Shown here: positions 34,049-41,186 of the stretch, piece after piece
How positions within the stretch are numbered: the first letter of the stretch is position 1
How the letters are laid out: the number at the start of each line of letters is the position of its first letter
Assembly (NCBI GenBank): GCA_001485605.1
Contig: FAON01000004.1
Span: forward strand, 124,001 to 188,000
Length of the DNA stretch: 64,000 bases
Direction of reading: 5' to 3'
Origin: Candidatus Kryptobacter tengchongensis
GTDB taxonomy: Bacteria; Bacteroidota; Ignavibacteria; Kryptoniales; Kryptoniaceae
Notes under the pieces: generated by a model
Told to the model about the DNA's origin: nothing
The model's database searches: none
The model's input: only the letters and a program-made list of their open reading frames with translations
Made by a program: the position numbers and the translations under genes

Positions 34049-35869
34049 ATGAAGATAAATTTTATAAAAGCCCTGTTCCTTATCATAATAAATTTTGCAT
34101 TTGCTCAAACTCAAAACGAGTTAAATCTATTACGGCTTGCCCAATCCTTTGAAAGAGCAGGTGAATACGAAAGGGCTTTGAAAATTTACGAAGAACTTTA
34201 CACGCAAAATCCTGAAAACAGAGTTTATCTTGAAGCCCTCGTAAGATTAAACATACAAACAAAAAACTACGAAAAAGCAATTAACCTTGCACGCCTGTGG
34301 CTCTCATCTCACCCAGATGATATTGACATGATGGGAAAACTTGGAGATGCTCATTTCAAAGCTGGAAAAGAAAAAGAGGCGATTGAAATATGGGACAAAG
34401 CTGTCAGAACATTCCGAAATAACCCAGGGGTTTATAGAATGATTGCTGATTACCTCATTCAAAATCGTCTCTATGATAAAGCAATTGAATATCTCACAAC
34501 TGCACAGAAAATAGCTGGCGTCTCGGAACTTTACTCATTTGAAATAGCAATGCTCTACGAATTCACAATGAGATTTGACAAAGCAGTTGAAGAATACATA
34601 AAAATTTTGAGAAGAACCCCAAGCATGATCCCAAGCGTTAAGTCAAGGATGTCATCTTACATAGATAGACCCGAGGTCGTTAAACAAATTTTGCCAGTGC
34701 TTGAATCTGAAGCAAAAATTTCAAAGCAAAACATAGGGATAATTGAACTTTATTCCTGGGTTTTAATTGAAGCCAAAGATTATCAAAAAGCTCTTGAAGT
34801 TCAAAAACAACTTGACAAAATTACATTTGCAAATGGAGAAGTTATTTTAAATTTCGCCAGAGATCTTTTCAATCAAGGAATTTACCATGTCGCGGTAAAA
34901 GCTTACGCATCAATCGTTGAAAATTATCCAGATTCAAAAATTTTACCCGAGGCGAAATTTGGTTTGATTCGCTCAAATGAAGAAATGTTAAGATTAAAAT
35001 TCGGCTCACTTGAAACCCCAGATTCTTTATTTTATTCTCAACTTCAAGGAGTTGAAAACGACTATATCAAATTTTCAAATGAATATGCGGGGACAAAATA
35101 TGAGGCTGAAGCGCTGTTTCGCTTGGGTCTTTTAAAACTTGATATCCACTTTGACCTTGATCAAGCACAGAGATATTTTGAGGAAATTGAAAGAAAATTT
35201 ATGCTTCATCTCGGGAAAGAGGCGATATTAAAACTTGGTGAGATACTCACACTTAAAGGGGACATAAATTCAGCAAGGGAAAAATATCTTTACTTGATGG
35301 GTGTTAAAAACTTCGCCGACTCATTAAGGGTAAAATTTTTGCTTGCCCAACTTGATTACTACGAGGGGAATTTTAACCTTGCACTTAAAACACTGGAAGA
35401 GATTTCAAAGTTTACATCTTCTGACTTTTCAAACGACGCAATTGAACTAATGTTGAAAATTCAATCAAATCGTTTTCCATCTGATGAGTATTTGAAAATG
35501 TTTGCAATATCTGAATTGAAAATAAAACAAAGAAAATTCGGTGAAGCTATATCACTCCTTGAAGATATAAACTCAAAATGTCCAAACTGTCCAATAGCTG
35601 ATGATGTAATTTTCACACTTTCAAAAACATATTTTTCAATTAACAAATTTGACGAAGCGCTGAAATATGCTGAAATTTTGCTAAATGAACATCCAGAAAG
35701 CATTTATATAGATGATGCGCTGATGGAAAAGGGATTGATTTTTCAAAAACTTGGGAAAACTGAGCTTGCGATTGACTCTTATACGAAACTCATTTCAAAA
35801 TTTCCGAATTCTATATTTGTGAATGAAGCGAGAAAAAAGATAAGAGAATTAAGAGGCGAAATACAATGA
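34049..35869 (+). CDS. Exported multi-TPR protein
   Basis: A 606-residue protein with a signal peptide (about 1-19, ...IIINFAFAQ) and TPR-like repeats along its length. Clear examples are 'AQSFERAGEYERALKIYEELYTQNPENR' region (about 30-58), 'NYEKAINLARLWL', 'AIEYLTTAQKIAG' and, near the end, 'SKTYFSINKFDEALKYAEILLNEHPES' region and 'LGKTELAIDSYTKLISKFPNS' region. It is likely a periplasmic or outer-membrane scaffold for envelope assembly. Its ATG is one base after the PBP1A stop, and its own stop overlaps the next start (ATGA), so it is in the same operon. There is no catalytic domain and no family name I can support beyond TPR. Confidence 0.7.
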   Translation: MKINFIKALFLIIINFAFAQTQNELNLLRLAQSFERAGEYERALKIYEELYTQNPENRVYLEALVRLNIQTKNYEKAINLARLWLSSHPDDIDMMGKLGDAHFKAGKEKEAIEIWDKAVRTFRNNPGVYRMIADYLIQNRLYDKAIEYLTTAQKIAGVSELYSFEIAMLYEFTMRFDKAVEEYIKILRRTPSMIPSVKSRMSSYIDRPEVVKQILPVLESEAKISKQNIGIIELYSWVLIEAKDYQKALEVQKQLDKITFANGEVILNFARDLFNQGIYHVAVKAYASIVENYPDSKILPEAKFGLIRSNEEMLRLKFGSLETPDSLFYSQLQGVENDYIKFSNEYAGTKYEAEALFRLGLLKLDIHFDLDQAQRYFEEIERKFMLHLGKEAILKLGEILTLKGDINSAREKYLYLMGVKNFADSLRVKFLLAQLDYYEGNFNLALKTLEEISKFTSSDFSNDAIELMLKIQSNRFPSDEYLKMFAISELKIKQRKFGEAISLLEDINSKCPNCPIADDVIFTLSKTYFSINKFDEALKYAEILLNEHPESIYIDDALMEKGLIFQKLGKTELAIDSYTKLISKFPNSIFVNEARKKIRELRGEIQ

Positions 35870-37131
35870 TGAGAATTTTTTTAACCCTGCTTATTTTTCT
35901 TTCCCAACTTTTATTTGCGCAGAATAAAATTTTAATATATATGGATTTAAAGCAAACAGACCATCTAAAAGCTTACGGCATAGCATATTTTGCCTTAAAG
36001 CATGGGGTTGATGTTGACTGGCTTTTAAATTACCGCGGTGGTTCATTTATGATGGACTATCATGATGAGATAGCCAATGAATGCAGAGTTCGTGGTGTTG
36101 CTTTTGATGTGCTTTCAAGTTTTGAAGCGATGAAAATTTACGCGCAAATTCAGGATGAAAATAGCAATATGGATGTAGTGCGACTTGAAAAAGCTCCGAA
36201 AATTGCCGTCTATGTCCCGCCGAACTTCAGACCCTGGGATGATGCCGTAACGCTTGCACTTGAATACGCGGAAATACCATACGATAAAATATGGGATGAG
36301 GAAATTTTAAATGGGAAAGTTTATGAATACGATTGGCTTCATCTTCACCATGAGGATTTCACAGGACAATATGGAAAATTTTATGCTTCATTTGGAAAAA
36401 CGCAATGGTATATTGAAGAACAAATGATGTATGAAAGAGAAGCACGACGGCTTGGATTTAAAAAGGTTTCCGAACTCAAAAAAGCTGTTGCTCGGGGAAT
36501 AAAGGAATATATTGCATCGGGCGGTTTTGTCTTCGCAATGTGCTCAGCAACAGATGCACTTGATATCGCCCTCGCAGCTGAGAATACAGATATCTGCGAT
36601 GTTATGTATGACGGAGACCCGCCTGATCCAGATTGCCAGCAAAAACTTGACTTCTCAAAAACTCTCGCATTTGAAAATTTTAAACTTGAAATGAATCCTT
36701 ATAAATATGAATACTCTGACATTGACTTGCCCCCAAGCGATCCACCACCACTTCGTGATCCTTCAACTGATTATTTTACACTTTTTGAATTTTCAGCAAA
36801 ATATGATCCTGTGCCAACCATGTTGACTCAAAACCATGTTAATGTAATTCGCAACTTTATGGGACAAACAACATCTTTCAACCGAAAACTTATCAAAAAA
36901 TCGGTTATAATTCTCGCCGAAAAAGAAGGCACAGATGAAGTAAAGTATATTCACGGTAATTACGGTCGTGGAACTTTCACATTTCTTGGTGGTCACGACC
37001 CCGAGGATTATCAACACGCTGTTGGAGATCCACCAACTGATTTGTCATTGCATAAAAATTCGCCCGGTTACAGGTTGATCCTCAATAATGTGTTGTTTCC
37101 AGCTGCAAAAAAGAAAAAATTAAAAACCTAA
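35866..37131 (+). CDS. Secreted Bacteroidota protein often mislabelled asparagine synthetase B
   Basis: A 421-residue protein with a signal peptide (about 1-18, LLFAQ). The motif 'ILIYMDLKQTDHLKAYGIAYFALKHG', taken in parts, and 'VDWLLNYRGGSFM' (about 46-58) recall a Bacteroidota family that pipelines name asparagine synthetase B. No glutamine amidotransferase Cys2 or ATP-pyrophosphatase motif is present, so that name should not be used. Other visible parts are 'VYVPPNFRPWDDAVTLAL', 'LHLHHEDFTGQ', 'GFVFAMCSATD' and 'GNYGRGTFTFLGGHDPED', which suggest a flavodoxin-like or class I amidotransferase-like fold. It overlaps the TPR gene by 4 nt. Function unknown. Confidence 0.6.
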   Translation: MMRIFLTLLIFLSQLLFAQNKILIYMDLKQTDHLKAYGIAYFALKHGVDVDWLLNYRGGSFMMDYHDEIANECRVRGVAFDVLSSFEAMKIYAQIQDENSNMDVVRLEKAPKIAVYVPPNFRPWDDAVTLALEYAEIPYDKIWDEEILNGKVYEYDWLHLHHEDFTGQYGKFYASFGKTQWYIEEQMMYEREARRLGFKKVSELKKAVARGIKEYIASGGFVFAMCSATDALDIALAAENTDICDVMYDGDPPDPDCQQKLDFSKTLAFENFKLEMNPYKYEYSDIDLPPSDPPPLRDPSTDYFTLFEFSAKYDPVPTMLTQNHVNVIRNFMGQTTSFNRKLIKKSVIILAEKEGTDEVKYIHGNYGRGTFTFLGGHDPEDYQHAVGDPPTDLSLHKNSPGYRLILNNVLFPAAKKKKLKT

Positions 37132-37187
37132 ATTTGAAAATTTAGGCTCAAGCTTATTAATTTTGAAAAAAGCAAAAACCTAAAATC

Positions 37188-38300
37188 ATGCCCTTAACCG
37201 CTGAGGACATAAAATTAATAAATGAAATCGTTGAGCAAAGGGTAAAAGATATCAAAGTTACACGCGAAGAATTTAACTTACTCCGAGATTTGATAATTAA
37301 AATGAGCGAACAACTTTCATATACTGAGGTTAGATTAACGCGCCTTGAGGAAATCATCATAAAGTTTGACGAAAGAATAACACGACTTGAGGAGGTAATT
37401 GTAAAACTTAGTGAAAGGATTACAAAACTTGAAGAAATCACCTTGAAACTTGACGAAAGAATAACACGACTTGAAGAAATCGTTATAAAACTTGACGAAA
37501 GAATAACGCGACTTGAAGAAAGGATTGAACGACTTGAGGAAATCATTATAAAACTTGATGAGCGAATAACTAAACTTGAAGAAAGAACGACGAGGCTTGA
37601 AGAGGTCATTGTTAAACTTGATGAGAGAATAACCAAACTTGAAGAAAGGATTGAACGACTTGAGGAAATCATTACAAAACTTGACGAAAGGATAACACGA
37701 CTTGAGGAAATTGTTATAAAACTTGATGAAAGGATAACTAAACTTGAAGAAAGAACGACGAGACTTGAAGAGGTCGTTGTTAAACTTGATGAGAGAATAA
37801 CCAAACTTGAAGAAGCGGTGCAGCGACTCGCTGAGTTTCAATTAAAAACCGAGGAAAGTTTAAGAAGGCTTGAAAGCGAGCTTACAATTAAAATTGGCGC
37901 CCTTGGTGCCCGATGGGGAATTGGTTCCGAATTTGCATTTAGAGAAGCACTTAAAGGAATTCTTGCAGAGAGAGGCTATCAGGTTGAATCATTTCTTAAA
38001 TTTGACACCGAAGGATTTGTATTCGGCAAACCAGACCAAGTTGAAATTGATTTAATAATCAAAGATTCAAAAATAGCAGCGATTGAGATAAAATCATCGT
38101 TAAATAAAGCAGACCTTGCAACTTTCAACCGCAAAGTTTTATTCTATGAAAGATCAACCGGCAAGGCTGTAAGTGAAAAAATAGCAGTTTCCCCATTTAT
38201 TGATCCTCGTGGGACTAAAGACCTTGCCAAAAAATTAGAGATAAAAATTTATACTAGCCCCGAACAAGTTAAATTTGAGCAAGAAAGTGAGCAAGAATAA
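37188..38300 (+). CDS. Coiled-coil PD-(D/E)XK nuclease-like protein (DUF3782-type)
   Basis: A 370-residue protein. Residues 49-230 are 26 uninterrupted heptads of the form RITxLEE/xxxKLDE, a rod of about 27 nm if fully helical. Residues 235-355 form a nuclease-like domain: Glu248 (GSEFAFREAL), Asp288 (VEIDLII), Glu300 and Lys302 (AIEIKSS), which is the E-x-D-E-x-K layout of PD-(D/E)XK enzymes. It resembles DUF3782 proteins, which I recall mainly from hot-spring archaea and bacteria (recollection, not searched). No signal or membrane segment is seen, so it is cytoplasmic. It precedes an aldo/keto reductase with no gap. Role in DNA processing or defence is inference. Confidence 0.75.
   Translation: MPLTAEDIKLINEIVEQRVKDIKVTREEFNLLRDLIIKMSEQLSYTEVRLTRLEEIIIKFDERITRLEEVIVKLSERITKLEEITLKLDERITRLEEIVIKLDERITRLEERIERLEEIIIKLDERITKLEERTTRLEEVIVKLDERITKLEERIERLEEIITKLDERITRLEEIVIKLDERITKLEERTTRLEEVVVKLDERITKLEEAVQRLAEFQLKTEESLRRLESELTIKIGALGARWGIGSEFAFREALKGILAERGYQVESFLKFDTEGFVFGKPDQVEIDLIIKDSKIAAIEIKSSLNKADLATFNRKVLFYERSTGKAVSEKIAVSPFIDPRGTKDLAKKLEIKIYTSPEQVKFEQESEQE
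37332..37877 (+). repeat. 21-bp tandem repeats encoding heptads
   Basis: About 26 copies of a 21-bp unit (core CTTGAnGAAnGnATnACnAn) with no length variation. They form higher-order blocks: the block RIERLEE...RITKLEE recurs with near-identical DNA from about 37519 and 37648. Copy number is likely to vary between strains through slippage. Confidence 0.85.
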
Positions 38301-39203
38301 ATGAAGCTTACCAGAAGAGAATTCCTTAAGAAAGCAGGGGTATCAATAATCGCAATGAAATTTGCTTCAAAAGATATCAAATTTGAAATTGAAAAAAGAA
38401 AACTCGGCAAAACTGGACTTGAAGTTACAATACTTGGTCTTGGATGTGCTCAAATTGGATCAATCCGAAATTATAAACAAGCAATTAAAATCATTGAAAC
38501 AGCAATTGATATGGGGATAAATTATATAGACACTGCAAGCACTTATGGGGACAGTGAGGAAAAAGTTGGCGAGGTAATGAAATCAAGAAGAAAGGAAGTT
38601 ATACTTGCAACGAAAACACTTCAACGAGATAAAGAATCATCATGGCGTGAAATTAACACAAGCCTTGAACGATTAAAAACCGACTATGTTGATCTCCTTC
38701 AAATACATTCAGTGAATACTATGTATGAACTTGATAAAATTACCTCAAAAAATGGTTCTTTACAAGCAGTAATACGAGCAAAAGAAGAAGGGCTTTGCAA
38801 ACACATCGGCATCACAGGACATACAAGACCAGAAGTGATAAAAGAAGCGTTAAATAGATTTGATTTTGAAACTGTTCTAATGCCTTTGAGCTCAGTTGAT
38901 AAACTCCTTAACGATTTTGGTGATGTTATCTTCCCTATAGCTAAAAAGAAAAACCTCGGCGTAATTGCAATGAAAGTTTTATCTGATGGAAGATTTACTG
39001 CCTTTGTCCCAGAAAGTTTACGCTATGTTTTCTCGCTTCCTATAAGCACCGCAATCGTTGGAATGAAAACACTTGACGAGCTAAAACAAAATGTTGAAAT
39101 CGCAAAGAAATTTATCCCGATGACAGAATTAGAGATGGAAAATTTTATAGAAAAAACTAAAAAACATACCTCAACCTCAATCCTTTGGTGGAAACAGGGC
39201 TGA
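38301..39203 (+). CDS. Aldo/keto reductase with Tat-like N-terminus
   Basis: A 300-residue NAD(P)H-dependent aldo/keto reductase. The N-terminus 'LTRREFLKKAGVSII' has the twin-arginine pattern RREFLK and a mild hydrophobic stretch, so the protein may be exported folded with its cofactor. The TIM barrel holds 'NYIDTASTYGDSE' with catalytic Asp and Tyr, a Lys in 'ILATKTL' and His in 'LLQIHSVN', the full tetrad. It stops at a two-gene convergence. The start codon follows the nuclease stop directly (TAAATG). Substrate unknown. Confidence 0.85.
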   Translation: MKLTRREFLKKAGVSIIAMKFASKDIKFEIEKRKLGKTGLEVTILGLGCAQIGSIRNYKQAIKIIETAIDMGINYIDTASTYGDSEEKVGEVMKSRRKEVILATKTLQRDKESSWREINTSLERLKTDYVDLLQIHSVNTMYELDKITSKNGSLQAVIRAKEEGLCKHIGITGHTRPEVIKEALNRFDFETVLMPLSSVDKLLNDFGDVIFPIAKKKNLGVIAMKVLSDGRFTAFVPESLRYVFSLPISTAIVGMKTLDELKQNVEIAKKFIPMTELEMENFIEKTKKHTSTSILWWKQG

Positions 39204-39422
39204 TCAAGTTTCGTTTTCAACCTTGTTGATCAAAAAATAGTAAAATTTATTTTCCCACTGTTTTCGCCTATCTGAAATAAGAGCGAGGAACAAATAAAAT
39301 GATGAGATCAACATTGAAAGGGCAAATAATAAGAAAATTTTATTTGACAACGATAGATAAATAGATGCAATTGCCAAAACCAAAAATATTATTAAAAGCC
39401 ACACATTGAATTTTACGCTCAT
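39204..39422 (-). CDS. Small two-helix membrane protein
   Basis: A 72-residue frame with two hydrophobic helices (about 6-25 and 29-50) and a basic tail 'DRRKQWENKFYYFL'. I choose the ATG at 39422, because a GTG at 39470 would place the start inside the terminator of the upstream gene. The stop touches the end of the convergent reductase gene. No family recognised. It may be real, given its membrane pattern, but its position after a terminator leaves its promoter unclear. Confidence 0.4.
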   Translation of the reverse strand: MSVKFNVWLLIIFLVLAIASIYLSLSNKIFLLFALSMLISSFYLFLALISDRRKQWENKFYYFLINKVENET

Positions 39423-39443
39423 AAGCCTTGATGATTTATTTTC

Positions 39444-39472
39444 AAAAACGGGCGGGGAAATATCCCCCACCC
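39444..39472 (-). terminator. Rho-independent terminator of the T9SS cargo gene
   Basis: On the minus strand GGGTGGGG and CCCCGCCC pair (one G-U) around a 7-nt AT loop and run into GTTTTTG, 10 nt past the stop at 39482. Confidence 0.75.
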
Positions 39473-39481
39473 AAACATTGA

Positions 39482-41146
39482 TTATTTAATCAAAATCATC
39501 TTCTTAACAGAAGATTGATCATCCGTTGTTAATTTGTAAAAATATACCCCGCTTGGGAGATTCACCCCATCAAATTTAACTTTATATGAACCAGCTGAAA
39601 GATGTTCATTAATAAGCTTTGCAACCTCTTGACCAAGAGAATTGTAAACAATTAAGGTAACATTTGATGATCTCGGCAAAGCAAATTCTATAGTTGTCTC
39701 TGGGTTAAATGGATTTGGATAATTTTGCTTTAATTCAAATTTAGAAGGCGTCTCTGAAACTTTATCATAAACCTTTACAAATCTTGAATAATCAGTATTT
39801 TGCGGATCATAATTTGTCCAACCAAGATCCCATCTCTGAGTTGAATCTGGACCAAAAGCACCAACCCAGTTAACTTTTGCGAAAAACGGGTCCTGCAATC
39901 GTTGATTTGTAAAATCTGCTATACCAATTAAAGGTGAATCAGATAAAGGAATTGGCTTTGGATTTGAAAGATTGAACGGATCGGAAAGTTTAATTTCATT
40001 TACAGTTGAATAAATGCGATTATTGTATTGAGATCTTAAAAACCAATCTTTTGCGTTAAATCCAGAAACATTCGTAGTAACTTGGTTCGCAGACTTGATT
40101 CCAGCCAATATAACATTTCTTATTTGAAGCGTATCATTTTGAGCATCGTTTACAACATTAGAACCATCAAGATAAATTCCCACTGGCCAACCCAAAACTA
40201 CACTATTATAGAAGCTCAACCTTGATGAACGCCTAATATGAGCTCCCCTTTTATAGTTTGGATTATAGCCTGTAAAAGTTGTATCAGGCATTGGTCCGAT
40301 AAGCGTCACATTGCTAAGTATCGGACTTGTTCTTGGAGTGTTTGTTGTGCCAGTTCCATCGTTATCAGATTCAAAGCCATTGCTTCCACTTATATCTGCT
40401 ATATTTGGATCTCTTAACGCAAGGGCAAATTGAACTTTACCAGACCACCCAAAATCTGAATCAAAATCGTCATCAAGTGTTTTATAAGAAATAAGATATT
40501 TAGCGTTAACATTTCCTCCAAACCATTCAAATGCATCATCTCCTGAATAACTTACCTGAACATATTCAATCAAAGTTTTTCTTCCCACTCCTCCAAGTGT
40601 AAGACCATTAATTTCATTATCTGGTTGATACGGGATCCCTGTAAATTCAATTCTAACATATCTAAAAACACCACTACTATCATCTGGATTATTTCCGCCA
40701 TAAATTCCATCGTCTCCAAGCCCTCCTTCAATGACTGCTGTTCCACCTGGAACATTGATGGGTGCTTCACCGAGAATTATAACTCCACCCCAATCGCCTG
40801 CACTCCTTTGACCTGGCGCTTGAGCACTTGTGAAAACGATTGGTTTATCCTTTGTTCCATTTGCATAAATTTTGCCACCGCGCTTTATAATAAGCGTTCC
40901 TTTCGTTTCTTTCTCCCCATAAATTACTGTGCCAGGCTCAATCCTCAAAGTTGCTCCCCTCTCAACCGTGACAAATCCACGCAAAAGATATTGTTTGTCG
41001 GCAGTGAGAGTTGAATCCCTTGCAATCCTTCCCTGCAAAACTACAACATTTGCAGGCGGTTGAGCAAATAAAATTGAACTAATAAAGATGGCTAATACCA
41101 TTAAGATACGGCATATCCAGCTGATTTTGTTAAGATGCTTTTTCAT
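39482..41146 (-). CDS. T9SS cargo protein with beta-helix-like body
   Basis: A 554-residue secreted protein. A signal peptide (about 1-29, ...SILFAQ) leads to a Gly/Asn/Asp-rich body typical of parallel beta-helix surface proteins ('GATLRIEPGTVIYG', 'GTLIIKRGGKIYANGT', 'YVQVSYSGDDAFEWFGG'). Residues about 468-554 are a type A T9SS sorting domain: 'ELKQNYPNPFNPETTIEFALP', taken in part, 'VYNSLGQEVAKLI' and 'LPSGVYFYKLTT', with a final KMILIK. It is therefore moved by the type IX system and fixed on the cell surface. It lies 40 nt downstream of a TonB-dependent receptor, and may be a surface partner for that receptor's substrate. Confidence 0.85.
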   Translation of the reverse strand: MKKHLNKISWICRILMVLAIFISSILFAQPPANVVVLQGRIARDSTLTADKQYLLRGFVTVERGATLRIEPGTVIYGEKETKGTLIIKRGGKIYANGTKDKPIVFTSAQAPGQRSAGDWGGVIILGEAPINVPGGTAVIEGGLGDDGIYGGNNPDDSSGVFRYVRIEFTGIPYQPDNEINGLTLGGVGRKTLIEYVQVSYSGDDAFEWFGGNVNAKYLISYKTLDDDFDSDFGWSGKVQFALALRDPNIADISGSNGFESDNDGTGTTNTPRTSPILSNVTLIGPMPDTTFTGYNPNYKRGAHIRRSSRLSFYNSVVLGWPVGIYLDGSNVVNDAQNDTLQIRNVILAGIKSANQVTTNVSGFNAKDWFLRSQYNNRIYSTVNEIKLSDPFNLSNPKPIPLSDSPLIGIADFTNQRLQDPFFAKVNWVGAFGPDSTQRWDLGWTNYDPQNTDYSRFVKVYDKVSETPSKFELKQNYPNPFNPETTIEFALPRSSNVTLIVYNSLGQEVAKLINEHLSAGSYKVKFDGVNLPSGVYFYKLTTDDQSSVKKMILIK

Positions 41147-41186
41147 TCCTCTTCACCTTATTTTGTTTTGAATTTTGTTTTAAATC

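Noticed and set aside
37157-37841. Two long minus-strand frames, rich in Ser/Leu or Phe/Lys, opposite the coiled-coil nuclease
   Set aside because: They are mirror readings of the 21-bp repeats. Absence of stops follows from the repeat, and the plus frame gives a sensible nuclease.
39423-39470. GTG start for the small two-helix protein
   Set aside because: The added residues come from the terminator stem of the upstream gene.
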